DNA of 12,749 bases from Oscillospiraceae bacterium (GCA_902789835.1 CADAPN010000043.1:1-12749); one strand, 5' to 3'. Positions 1 through 7,080 are shown, counted from the first letter of the stretch. The notes: a model not told the origin generated them from the letters alone. Numbers and translations: made by a program.

Positions 1-179
1 AGACGCGAGTAGATGAAGCCCGCTTCCTGTCCGGCAAAGCGTCTGCCGCCTTCCTCGACGGAAGCAAACTCAAAGGTGGAGGTCTGGTAGATCGGCGGGG
101 TCAGGGCACCTGCCGCGTTTTCATGTTTTCCGGCGTGAATCTGTTTGGTGGCAAAACCGCATTTTTCAAGATCAATCAT
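1..179 (-). CDS. Methionine gamma-lyase (Cys/Met PLP enzyme), N-terminal 59 residues
   Basis: This is the first part of a PLP-dependent Cys/Met-metabolism enzyme, most like methionine gamma-lyase, which splits methionine into methanethiol, ammonia and 2-oxobutanoate. The visible part starts MIDLEKCGFATKQIHAG and contains PPIYQTSTF and GGRRFAGQEAGFIYSR. The GGRRFAG...YIYSR pattern is typical of methionine gamma-lyases rather than O-acetylhomoserine sulfhydrylases. The PLP lysine and the rest of the fold lie beyond the left edge. A clear ribosome binding site, AAAGGAG (complement of 190-196), sits 10 bases before the ATG. The gene is the last visible member of the minus-strand operon, 57 bases after the alcohol dehydrogenase. 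Its place in a SAM by-product operon suggests a sulfur role. Cystathionine gamma-lyase activity cannot be excluded from the N-terminus alone. Confidence 0.82.
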   Translation of the reverse strand, partial: MIDLEKCGFATKQIHAGKHENAAGALTPPIYQTSTFEFASVEEGGRRFAGQEAGFIYSR

Positions 180-236
180 GACACAGAGACTCCTTTCCGG
201 TTGTATAAATGGGTTGGGAAACGCTTCCGCCTCTGC

Positions 237-1415
237 TCAGCGCAGACCGGCGGCCGTTTCATAGATTTCAAAGTGCGCGGCGCGGTCGAGACCGACATAG
301 CCGCCGGTGACGCCGTCGCCGATGTTGTTCATCTCCACAAGACGGGGGATGGAAGCGGGATCCGCGCCGACCTCCGCAAAGGTCAGGGGCATATTGAGCT
401 CGCGAAGGAAGTTCTTGAAGGCCTCGACGCCTTCGCGGGCGGTGCGTTTGGGGTCGTCAAAATCCATCTGGCAGCCGAAGATGCGGGTGGCCATCTGGGC
501 AAAGCGCAGGGCGTCGCTGTGCTCCACGCAGTAGCTCATCCATGCGGGCATGATGACGGAGAGGCCCGCCCCGTGGGCGCAGTCAAAGACCGCGGAGAGC
601 ACGTGTTCGAGATGGTGGCTGTTCCAGTCCTGTTTCCGTCCGACGCCCATCACGTCGTTGTGCACGACCATGCCGGCCCACATGATGTTGGCGCGGGCTT
701 CATAGTCGTGGGGATCCTTCATCACGCGGCGTCCCTCGTGCATCATGGCCAGCACGATGCCCTCCAGCATGCGGTCCGTGGTCTCGACATCCTTGGTCGG
801 GGTGAAGTAGCGTTCGAAGGCATGGGAGATGATGTCCGTGATGCCGCAGGCGGTCTGGAAGGGCGGCAGGCTCTCGGTGAGAACCGGGTCCATGATGGAA
901 AACTTCGGGCGGATGCAGTCGGCCTCCGCGGCGGTCTTTTCAAGGGTCTTCTCGTTGGTGACGATGGCGTTGGGGGATCCCTCGCTGCCGGAAGCGGCGA
1001 TGGTCAGCACCACGCCGACGGGCAGGGCGGTCTCCGGGGTCTTGCCGGAGAAGAAATCCCAGAAGTCCCCGTCATAGGGAACGCCCATGGCGATGGTCTT
1101 GGCGGTGTCGATGACGCTGCCGCCGCCGATGGCCAGGAGGAAGTCAACCTTCTCTTTGCGGGCAAGCTCAATGCCCTCATAGACAAGTCCGCTGCGGGGA
1201 TTCGGCTTGACGCCGCCGAGCTCGACGGCGCTCAGGCCCTCGGCGGTGATGGAGTCCTTCACCCGGTCGAGCAGACCGGACTTCTTGGCCGACTGGCCGC
1301 CGTAGACGATCATGACACGGCTGCCGCCGAACTTTTTGACATAGCGGCCGGCTTCGTTTTCGCGGTCACGGCCAAAGACAAAATACGTGGGGCTGTAAAA
1401 ATCAAAATTATTCAT
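237..1415 (-). CDS. Iron-containing alcohol dehydrogenase, YqhD/butanol dehydrogenase type
   Basis: A complete 392-residue group III (iron-type) alcohol dehydrogenase that interconverts aldehydes and alcohols with NAD(P)H in the cytoplasm. The dinucleotide-binding part has GGGS at 97-100 followed by VIDTAK. The metal ligands fall at D194, H198, H267 and H281, the same numbering as in E. coli YqhD, an NADPH-dependent aldehyde reductase. Length and N-terminus (MNNFDFYSPTYFVFG) are also YqhD/BdhA-like. The start is supported by AGAGGAG upstream of the ATG. It lies 29 bases downstream of the class II aldolase in the same operon, so the natural inference is that it reduces the aldehyde released by that aldolase: acetaldehyde from 5-deoxyribose, or (methylthio)acetaldehyde from methylthioribose. 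Family assignment is firm; the substrate is inferred from context. Confidence 0.93.
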   Translation of the reverse strand: MNNFDFYSPTYFVFGRDRENEAGRYVKKFGGSRVMIVYGGQSAKKSGLLDRVKDSITAEGLSAVELGGVKPNPRSGLVYEGIELARKEKVDFLLAIGGGSVIDTAKTIAMGVPYDGDFWDFFSGKTPETALPVGVVLTIAASGSEGSPNAIVTNEKTLEKTAAEADCIRPKFSIMDPVLTESLPPFQTACGITDIISHAFERYFTPTKDVETTDRMLEGIVLAMMHEGRRVMKDPHDYEARANIMWAGMVVHNDVMGVGRKQDWNSHHLEHVLSAVFDCAHGAGLSVIMPAWMSYCVEHSDALRFAQMATRIFGCQMDFDDPKRTAREGVEAFKNFLRELNMPLTFAEVGADPASIPRLVEMNNIGDGVTGGYVGLDRAAHFEIYETAAGLR

Positions 1416-1444
1416 ACGCGGCTCCTCTGTTCAGGAACGAAGGA

Positions 1445-2110
1445 TCAGTACCCGGTCTTGCCGCTGGCGGGCTGTCCGTAGGACTTGAAGCCCTCGAACA
1501 CTTCGTCCATCTCGGCCTTGCCGAGGACGTTGGGCTTGCCGATGCACAGGGCGCGATACTGGAGCTCGGCGATGTACTCGAGGTTCTTTGCCAGGCCGAA
1601 GGCGCTCTTCAGGTTCTTGCCGCAGACCACGATGCCGTGGTTGGCAAGCAGCACCGCATCGCCGGTGCCGCAGGTCTTGACCGCATCCTGGGCCAGCTCC
1701 GGCGTGCCGAAGGTGTGATAGGGGGCGCAGGGAATCTCGTAGCAGTTGGCATCGGCCAGCACATAGTGCACCGCCTGGATCGGCATGCCGAGCACCGCGA
1801 AGGTGGTGCAGAAGCGCTGATGGGTGTGGACGATGGCACGGCAGTTGGGCTTGTTCTTATAGAACTCCGTGTGCATGTCCCACTCGCTGGAGGGCTTGCG
1901 CTTGCCGTCCACCACATGAGACTCCAGGTCCATGACGACGATGTCTTCCGGAGTGGTCTCCATGTAGCCGATTCCGGAGGGCTTGATGGCCATGAGGCCG
2001 AGCTCGGGGTTGTAGATGCTCTGGTTGCCGCTGGTGCCGGGGCAGAGACCGGACGTGCTCATCTGTTTGCCGATTTCAACGATCAGTTCGCGTTCTTCTT
2101 GCATTAACAT
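1445..2110 (-). CDS. Class II (zinc) aldolase, FucA-like; candidate 5-deoxyribulose/methylthioribulose-1-phosphate aldolase
   Basis: A 221-residue class II aldolase/adducin-family enzyme. The phosphate-binding GTSGN lies at 25-29. The catalytic glutamate is E76 (SSEWDMH) and the zinc histidines are H95, H97 and H158, each exactly three positions on from E73, H92, H94 and H155 of E. coli L-fuculose-1-phosphate aldolase. Family members split ketose-1-phosphates into DHAP and an aldehyde. Next to mtnK- and mtnA-like genes, the best match is the aldolase of the DHAP shunt (Ald2) or of 5-deoxyribose salvage (DrdA). The ATG at 2110 follows a weak GGTGG site; an ATG two codons later is possible. The open frame extends upstream to 2287 but would overlap the kinase gene. 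The gene starts 29 bases after the FGGY kinase. Fuculose or rhamnulose phosphate specificity is the alternative. Confidence 0.9.
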   Translation of the reverse strand: MLMQEERELIVEIGKQMSTSGLCPGTSGNQSIYNPELGLMAIKPSGIGYMETTPEDIVVMDLESHVVDGKRKPSSEWDMHTEFYKNKPNCRAIVHTHQRFCTTFAVLGMPIQAVHYVLADANCYEIPCAPYHTFGTPELAQDAVKTCGTGDAVLLANHGIVVCGKNLKSAFGLAKNLEYIAELQYRALCIGKPNVLGKAEMDEVFEGFKSYGQPASGKTGY

Positions 2111-2139
2111 GATGTGTTTCCACCAATACAATATATCGT

Positions 2140-3585
2140 TCAGTTGTTGCTGACAGGTGGGTTGAGGGACAGGCGCTCTTCGCGCCAGCGCTCGTGATAG
2201 CGGCGGATGAGATCGCCGCCGCGCGGGGGATAGCGCAGGACAGAACCTTCCGCGGCGGGGGTGTCCACATGACAGGCGTGGTTGCACAGCACCGTCAGTC
2301 CGTAGAGGGTGGCCTGCTCAAAGCCGGGAAGGAGCCGCAGCTCCAGACCGGAGAGATCGGCAATCATTTGGCAGAGGGTCCCGGACCGGAGGCCCCCGCC
2401 GCAGCCGAAGACATAGTCTCTCTGATGGCCGCTGAGATCAATGAGCCGCTGCAGCTGCTCATAGGTGGAGCAGGCAATGTCGGCGAGCGCCGCCCAGAGC
2501 AGGTCGACCCTTGTCATGCTGTCCGGCCAGGGCGAGGGGAGAAAGAATCCGCCGTGGCGCAGGGAGCGCCGCTCGTAAAAGAGCAGGGAGCTGAAGGAAG
2601 CCGTGGCAAGGAAGTTCTGTTTGCGCCGGTACTCCCGCTCCAGCGCCTCATAGCTGATGTCCGGAGCCAGAACGTCCTTGATGCGCTGGTAGTTCAGTCC
2701 CGTAACACCGGGGTTCATCTCAATCAGATAACCCTTTGCACCGAGGTTTGCATCCACCCAGACACGCTGCTCGTCATAGAACTTGTGGTCCGTCAGCGCG
2801 GTAACCGGGGTGGTGGTGCCGGAGACGATGGCGATGTCCCCGGGCATGATCCCGGTCTGCAGCAGGCCGCACTGGGTGTCGGCCCCGCCGGCGACAAAGC
2901 AGGCATCCGCTCTCATGCCGAGATCTTCCGCCAGATCCGGAAGAATGGGACCGACCTGCTCCCCTGCCATTTTGAGGGGCGGGAGAAAAGCGGGGTCGAT
3001 GCCGTAGGTTTCACAGAGAAAATCGGACCAGGCGCCCTTTTCCAGGTCATAGAGCTGGGTCTCACAGGCCTGGGAAGGCTCAAAACAGGCAATGCCCGTG
3101 AAGATCCAGGCGATGAAGCCGCTGAGGCTCAAAACGGTGTGAATCCGGCTGTAGAGCTCCGGACGCCGTTTGCGCAGGCCGAGAAGTTTGGCCGCGGGGA
3201 AATCCTCGGTGACCCACTTTCCGGAACAACGATAGATCAGATCCTGCGGACCGATGTCCCCCATGAATTCCCGGCCGCGGTTGTCGATGTTCGGCAGACC
3301 GTAGAAGGGCTTTCCCGCGGCGTCCAGGAGAACAATGCTCTGTCTTGCCCCGGCGGCGGAGACACAGCGAACCCGGATGTCCGGATGCTCTGCATGAAGA
3401 TCCAGACAGAGGCGGAGAATCTCGGACTGCCATTCCTGGGGCAGGAAAAACTGGGCATCCGGATAGGCCTCGTCCCGGTAATAGCGGTTCAGGAAACTGC
3501 GCATGGAGAGAATGCTACCACTGATGTCTACAAGAGCGGCATGAGTACTACTGATTCCGAGGTCGATGAGGAGATCGTAGTCCAT
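2140..3585 (-). CDS. FGGY-family carbohydrate kinase
   Basis: A 481-residue sugar kinase of the FGGY family, which phosphorylates a free sugar or ketose with ATP. The first phosphate motif is IDLGISSTHAALVD (D8, G10). The likely catalytic base is D236 in VAGGADTQCG, and the second nucleotide motif is GCGGGLRSGTLCQMIADLSG near 394-413. Length is normal for the family. The segment QSIVLLD...NIDNRG (82-104) recalls autoinducer-2 kinase LsrK as much as xylulose or ribulose kinases, so the substrate is open. Its ATG comes three bases after the stop of the small ORF at 3589-3705, with no purine-rich site of its own in front, so it is probably translated by coupling. Lying between the isomerase and the aldolase, it may feed a second, ketose-type substrate to the same aldolase; this is inference. 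Confidence 0.9.
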   Translation of the reverse strand: MDYDLLIDLGISSTHAALVDISGSILSMRSFLNRYYRDEAYPDAQFFLPQEWQSEILRLCLDLHAEHPDIRVRCVSAAGARQSIVLLDAAGKPFYGLPNIDNRGREFMGDIGPQDLIYRCSGKWVTEDFPAAKLLGLRKRRPELYSRIHTVLSLSGFIAWIFTGIACFEPSQACETQLYDLEKGAWSDFLCETYGIDPAFLPPLKMAGEQVGPILPDLAEDLGMRADACFVAGGADTQCGLLQTGIMPGDIAIVSGTTTPVTALTDHKFYDEQRVWVDANLGAKGYLIEMNPGVTGLNYQRIKDVLAPDISYEALEREYRRKQNFLATASFSSLLFYERRSLRHGGFFLPSPWPDSMTRVDLLWAALADIACSTYEQLQRLIDLSGHQRDYVFGCGGGLRSGTLCQMIADLSGLELRLLPGFEQATLYGLTVLCNHACHVDTPAAEGSVLRYPPRGGDLIRRYHERWREERLSLNPPVSNN

Positions 3586-3588
3586 GGT

Positions 3589-3705
3589 TCAGCATACGAG
3601 TATGGTGTCATTGTCGTTCCAGGGCTCGTACAGAACCTCGTCAAACAGCTCCTTGAGCTCGGCAAGACGGTTCTCGGGATAGGGGGCGCGGACATAGACT
3701 TTCAT
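3589..3705 (-). pseudogene. 38-codon ORF, probable N-terminal remnant of a 2-hydroxyacid dehydrogenase
   Basis: A short open frame with its own site, AAAGGA, eight bases before the ATG, so it is probably translated. Residues 1-29 (MKVYVRAPYP...FDEVLYEPW) resemble the start of a group of D-isomer-specific 2-hydroxyacid dehydrogenases that begin MK[IV]YVRAP and have a VYEPW strand; this is from memory, not a search. After EPW the likeness stops, and a nine-residue tail ends three bases before the FGGY kinase ATG. The simplest reading is an internal deletion that removed the dehydrogenase from about codon 30 onward and left its start to drive coupled translation of the kinase. A genuine small protein is possible. 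The 72 bases between it and the mtnA-like gene show no clear signal. Confidence 0.5.
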
Positions 3706-3777
3706 GGCAGTATTCCTTTATATGATGATATGATTATGACGGTACATTGGAAAAACAGACGTGGCCCTGCACGGGGA

Positions 3778-4830
3778 TCAGTAAAAGGTTTTGACCTCGG
3801 TGTCGAAGTAGCGGTCCAGCAGATAGGGAACGAAGATGCCCTTATCCGTCACGGCGCCGGAGATCAGGTGCGGAGGCACAATGTCAAAGGAGGGGTAAAC
3901 GGCCCGGACCTGGGGCAGACAGTTCGGAATGCCCCGGTAGCGCAGCACCTGCTCCGGATCGCGCATTTCGATGACGATGTCGTCCTTTGTGTGCTTGTCG
4001 CGGTCGGGGATGCCGGTGACGTAGTAGGGGATGCCGAAGTATTTGGCCAGAATCGCGATCTGGAAAGTGCCGATCTTGTTGGCGATGTGGCCGTCCCGGG
4101 CGATGGTGTCGGCCGCGGAGGTGAAGAGATCAATGCCCTCGTTCTGCATGGCCCAGGCGATCATGTTGTCCGTCAGGACCGTGGTTTCAAAGCCCATCTC
4201 CGCAAAGCAGCTGGAGGTGAGGCGGGCACCCTGCAGATAAGGCCGGGTCTCGGCGCAGTAGACGCGAAAGTCCTTTCCCTGCTGCCGGGCGGCGCGGATG
4301 ACCGTGCCGATGATGGTCTCGCCGAAGCACTGGGTCAGGATGCTGCCCCCCTGCGGGATCAGGCCGGCGAGATAGTCCCCCACGATCTGCATCGTGCCGT
4401 AGCGGCGGTTCAGGGATTCGACCGTCGAGGCCACAATGGCGTCAATGGGATCCTCCCCCGCTTCCAGCGCTGCCTCTGCCAGATCCGCCGCCCGGTACGT
4501 GATCTGCCCGTAGCGGTTGGCGGTGGTGGGACGGGCGTGGGCCAGGTCAAAAGCGGCCTGCCGGAGGAAGGAGATCTGCTTTTCCTTTCCTTCGGCGCGC
4601 ACCTGCCAGGCGGCCAGGGCCATGCCCATGCCGACGGCGGTGTAGGGACCCGCGCTCTGGGTTACCATGTCGGCGATGGCCTGCGCCACCTCCTGATAGG
4701 TTTCGCATTCGACAAAGCGGACCTCCGTCGGATAGACCCGCCGGTCCAGAATGCGAACCCGGCCGTTTTCATACCAGGCGACGTTTTCATAGCGGAGCAG
4801 GAAGGGCATGTTCTGATCGTTGCGTTCCAT
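3778..4830 (-). CDS. mtnA: Methylthioribose-1-phosphate isomerase-like protein (eIF2B/MtnA family)
   Basis: A 350-residue member of the eIF2B-alpha/MtnA/ribose-1,5-bisphosphate isomerase superfamily. MtnA converts 5-methylthioribose-1-phosphate to the ribulose-1-phosphate. Candidate catalytic residues are C168 in GGSILTQCFGET and D241 in TSAADTIARDGHIANKIGT, corresponding to C160 and D240 of B. subtilis MtnA. Around them the sequence departs from the usual HCN(T/A)G and VGAD forms, so this is a divergent subgroup; a 5-deoxyribose-1-phosphate isomerase role (DrdI type) is equally plausible. ETRPYLQGARLT is typical of the superfamily. I chose the ATG at 4830 because AAAGGAG lies eight bases before it; the in-frame GTG at 4836 is too close to that site. 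It starts 16 bases after mtnK, in the same operon. Confidence 0.88.
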   Translation of the reverse strand: MERNDQNMPFLLRYENVAWYENGRVRILDRRVYPTEVRFVECETYQEVAQAIADMVTQSAGPYTAVGMGMALAAWQVRAEGKEKQISFLRQAAFDLAHARPTTANRYGQITYRAADLAEAALEAGEDPIDAIVASTVESLNRRYGTMQIVGDYLAGLIPQGGSILTQCFGETIIGTVIRAARQQGKDFRVYCAETRPYLQGARLTSSCFAEMGFETTVLTDNMIAWAMQNEGIDLFTSAADTIARDGHIANKIGTFQIAILAKYFGIPYYVTGIPDRDKHTKDDIVIEMRDPEQVLRYRGIPNCLPQVRAVYPSFDIVPPHLISGAVTDKGIFVPYLLDRYFDTEVKTFY

Positions 4831-4846
4831 GATCACAGCTCCTTTC

Positions 4847-6052
4847 TCAGCTCAGGATCAGACGGAACAGCGCCGTAATCTCACGGCCTGTGCGGAGCAT
4901 CTGCCGCTGCTTGATGAGGGCGATGCCGAGTTTGATGAGGGCCCGCTCCATGGGAATCTTTACGGAGGGATCGGTGATCGAATCCAGCTCCATGACCTTG
5001 GAGTCGCCCACGGTACGGCGGATGATCTCCGTCCCGGCGTAGCCGGCGGAATCCGCCATCACCCCGTCAAGCCAGCTCTGCCGGAAGGCGGAAACGCGGT
5101 AGAGCGGGAGTGTCACCAGCTCGTCATAGCGCCGGGAGAGCTTCTCCCGGGTCAGGTCGAAAACCTCCTCGATGCACCCGGCAAGCTGATCACAGAAGGC
5201 TTGGCTTTCCGGGACGGCAAAGGCCTTGTTGGCCCAGGCGAAAAAGAGATTTCCGATGACGTTTCCGATGTCGTAGCCCATCGGACCGTAGAAGGCAAAC
5301 TCGGGATCCAGGACTTTGAGCTCGGTCTCGTTGAGAAAAATCGACCCGGAATGCAGATCTCCGTGCAGCAGGGCCTGGGCGTTGTTCATAAAACCGAGGC
5401 GGAGCTTCGCGACCTCGGCATGCAGCGCCTCGTCGGAATAGAGAAAGGTTCTGACAAAAGTCTCATTCCCTTTGGTAAGGATATTACGGCCCTTGTAGTC
5501 GTAATAAGGCTCTGTCAGAACCAGATCTTCGGTGATTTTGCAGAGTTCCGGATTCGTATAGAACCGAACCCGCCGCTTTTTCTCTTCCGCATCCAGGACC
5601 AGATCCGTGGTGGGCAGAAGGGTGTCCGCCAGAAAGGAAGAGATCTTTTCGCTCAGATGCGGATAGAAGCGCCCCGCCATCAGCTCCCGGCGGAGATTGT
5701 GACAGGCCGACACATCCTCCATGGAGGTGGCGGCCATGGTTTCGTCATAATAATAGACCTCGGGGACCAGCCCGGGGGCAAGCTCGCCTTCCAGCTTCAG
5801 GACGGCGGCTTCGATCTTGTTGCGGTAGAGGTCCAGCGGACGGCCGGAGGAACGGAGCAGACGATCCGCCTGCTTGACAATCACGGAACGGCCGTCACGC
5901 AGGGATCGGACCTGAAAGACATAGTTGATGTTGCCGTCGCCGATTTCGCGGCATTCGGTCTCCTCGTCCGCGTCAAAGCGGTGAAGGACCTCAACGGCAT
6001 AGCGCCGGACATCGTCCGTATTCATGAGAAAGAAGGAATCGAAGGTACGCAT
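4847..6052 (-). CDS. mtnK: 5-methylthioribose kinase (MtnK-like)
   Basis: A 401-residue kinase of the aminoglycoside phosphotransferase/choline kinase fold. MtnK phosphorylates 5-methylthioribose at C1 with ATP, and relatives also use 5-deoxyribose. A glycine-rich nucleotide loop lies at 38-48 (GDGNINYVFQV). The catalytic loop is HGDLHSGSIF at 230-239 with D232 as probable base, followed by the metal-binding LDPEFAFYGPMGYDIGN at about 248-264, both highly characteristic of MtnK. Length matches the family. The ATG at 6052 has AGGAGG five bases upstream; the next Met, at codon 10, lacks a site. This is the first gene of the minus-strand operon, with a good promoter at 6115-6143. No MTA nucleosidase, MTA phosphorylase or oxygen-dependent mtnB/W/X/D genes are in the window. 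Confidence 0.95.
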   Translation of the reverse strand: MRTFDSFFLMNTDDVRRYAVEVLHRFDADEETECREIGDGNINYVFQVRSLRDGRSVIVKQADRLLRSSGRPLDLYRNKIEAAVLKLEGELAPGLVPEVYYYDETMAATSMEDVSACHNLRRELMAGRFYPHLSEKISSFLADTLLPTTDLVLDAEEKKRRVRFYTNPELCKITEDLVLTEPYYDYKGRNILTKGNETFVRTFLYSDEALHAEVAKLRLGFMNNAQALLHGDLHSGSIFLNETELKVLDPEFAFYGPMGYDIGNVIGNLFFAWANKAFAVPESQAFCDQLAGCIEEVFDLTREKLSRRYDELVTLPLYRVSAFRQSWLDGVMADSAGYAGTEIIRRTVGDSKVMELDSITDPSVKIPMERALIKLGIALIKQRQMLRTGREITALFRLILS

Positions 6053-6114
6053 GAAATCCTCCTGTCAGGCTGGAAGCAGCCGAAGCATAGGCAGAACAAT
6101 CCTACCCATCTGAA

Positions 6115-6143
6115 ACTTTACACCACAAACGGTCAAAAGTCAA
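6115..6143 (-). promoter_or_regulatory. Sigma-A-type promoter of the mtnK operon
   Basis: Read on the minus strand, TTGACT (6143-6138) is followed after exactly 17 bases by TAAAGT (6120-6115), about 60 bases before the mtnK ATG. Spacing and hexamers fit the sigma-70/sigma-A consensus. The -35 box lies inside one copy of the inverted 16-bp element described separately. Confidence 0.72.
6128..6143 (-). promoter_or_regulatory. Putative DeoR operator, copy 1 (mtnK side)
   Basis: On the minus strand this reads TTGACTTTTGACCGTT. It matches 13 of 16 bases with the plus-strand element at 6191-6206, in opposite orientation, and covers the -35 box of the mtnK promoter. The symmetric placement in a divergent promoter region next to a DeoR-family gene suggests a regulator binding site; the binding itself is inferred. 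Confidence 0.5.
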
Positions 6144-6190
6144 CACTAAACCAAAGAAACAGACAAAAATCTGACCGAAAAAAGAATGAT

Positions 6191-6206
6191 TTGACGTTTT
6201 GCCGTT
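6191..6206 (+). promoter_or_regulatory. Putative DeoR operator, copy 2 (deoR side)
   Basis: TTGACGTTTTGCCGTT, the partner of the inverted copy at 6128-6143. It covers the -35 box of the regulator's own promoter, which would allow autoregulation and joint control of the mtnK operon. About 47 bases separate the two copies. Confidence 0.5.
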
Positions 6207-6219
6207 CAATATATATAAT
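6191..6219 (+). promoter_or_regulatory. Sigma-A-type promoter of the DeoR-family gene
   Basis: TTGACG (6191-6196), a 17-base spacer, then a perfect TATAAT (6214-6219). It lies 82 bases before the regulator ATG at 6302, in a notably AT-rich part of the 249-base divergent intergenic region. Confidence 0.85.
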
Positions 6220-6301
6220 AGGACTCAGAAAAACCTGCAGGGAAATCGACAAATAGAACAAACGTGCGCAAAGCCGTTACGACGACAAGGGAGCAGACCT
6301 T

Positions 6302-7075
6302 ATGTTAAAAATTGAAAGGCAAAACCTGATCGATCAGGAGCTTCGGAAAGCCGGCTATGTTCTGGTGCCGGGGCTGAGCGAGATGCTCTGCTGCAGCGAG
6401 GAAACCGTGCGGCGTGATCTCCGGGAGATGGAGATGGCCGGGAAGCTGGTCCGGACCCACGGCGGCGCCTATCTGGTGGAAAAGTATGACAAGGGCTACC
6501 CCATCGAGCTGCGCAAGTCCTACCTGCAGCATACGAAGGAACGCATGGCGGCGGCGGCCGTCTCCGTCATCCAGGAAAACGACATGGTGATGTTGGATTC
6601 CTCTACCACCTGCCTCACCATTGCCGAGGCGATTCTGGCCCTGGACCTGACGGTAACGCTCATTACCAATTCCCTCGCCATCTGCAATCTCTTTGCAGAC
6701 CGCAATTCCAATGTCAATCTGGTAGGAATCGGCGGCGTCTTCCGCCGCAGGACGTCTTCCTTCGCTGACCCGAACACCGTGGAGGCGCTGCATCATTTTT
6801 ATGCCGACAAGGTGTTTATCAGCTGCCCGAAGCTCAGCGCGGAGCAGGGCCTCTCCGACAACCACATCAGCGAAGCCAATGTCCGCCGGCAGATGCTCAA
6901 AAGCGCAAAGATGAAGATCCTGGTGGTGGATCACACCAAGTTTGAAGGGACGGCCAATCATCTGTTCGAAGGACTGGAGAACGTCGACCTGGTCATCACC
7001 GACCAACGCGTGCCGGAGAGCTTTGAGGCCTTTGCCGCAAGGCGCCAGATCCAGATCCAGATCACGCCGGACTGA
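6302..7075 (+). CDS. DeoR/GlpR-family transcriptional regulator
   Basis: A 257-residue DNA-binding regulator. The N-terminal helix-turn-helix carries the family signature SEETVRRDLREMEMAGKLVR (about 32-51) followed by THGGA. The C-terminal DeoRC sensor domain, which in the family binds phosphorylated sugars, has DSSTT near 98-102, the GLSDNHISEA segment and the VVDHTKFEG motif. The ATG has AAGGGAG upstream. Divergent from the mtnK operon and sharing its control region, it is most likely the operon repressor, responding to a pathway sugar phosphate such as methylthioribose-1-phosphate, 5-deoxyribulose-1-phosphate or DHAP. The ligand is inferred. A 7-bp hairpin follows the stop, after which unrelated ABC transporter sequence begins. 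Confidence 0.93.
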   Translation: MLKIERQNLIDQELRKAGYVLVPGLSEMLCCSEETVRRDLREMEMAGKLVRTHGGAYLVEKYDKGYPIELRKSYLQHTKERMAAAAVSVIQENDMVMLDSSTTCLTIAEAILALDLTVTLITNSLAICNLFADRNSNVNLVGIGGVFRRRTSSFADPNTVEALHHFYADKVFISCPKLSAEQGLSDNHISEANVRRQMLKSAKMKILVVDHTKFEGTANHLFEGLENVDLVITDQRVPESFEAFAARRQIQIQITPD

Positions 7076-7080
7076 AGCAC

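Noticed and set aside
123..1481. A 452-codon plus-strand open frame
   Set aside because: It is antisense to the iron alcohol dehydrogenase, has low-complexity Gly/His-rich translation and no ribosome binding site pattern.
2111..2287. An N-terminal extension of the class II aldolase
   Set aside because: It would overlap the kinase gene by nearly 150 bases and adds Arg/Pro-rich residues outside the aldolase fold; E76/H95/H97/H158 align with FucA from the start at 2110.
4828..4836. A GTG start two codons earlier for the mtnA-like gene
   Set aside because: It lies only two bases from the AAAGGAG site; the ATG at 4830 has proper spacing.
2194..4878. An 894-codon open frame on the plus strand
   Set aside because: It is antisense to the FGGY kinase and mtnA genes, both recognisable on the minus strand; its translation matches no family and reflects high GC at codon positions.
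4820..6256. A 478-codon plus-strand open frame
   Set aside because: It is antisense to mtnK, which has full catalytic motifs on the other strand.
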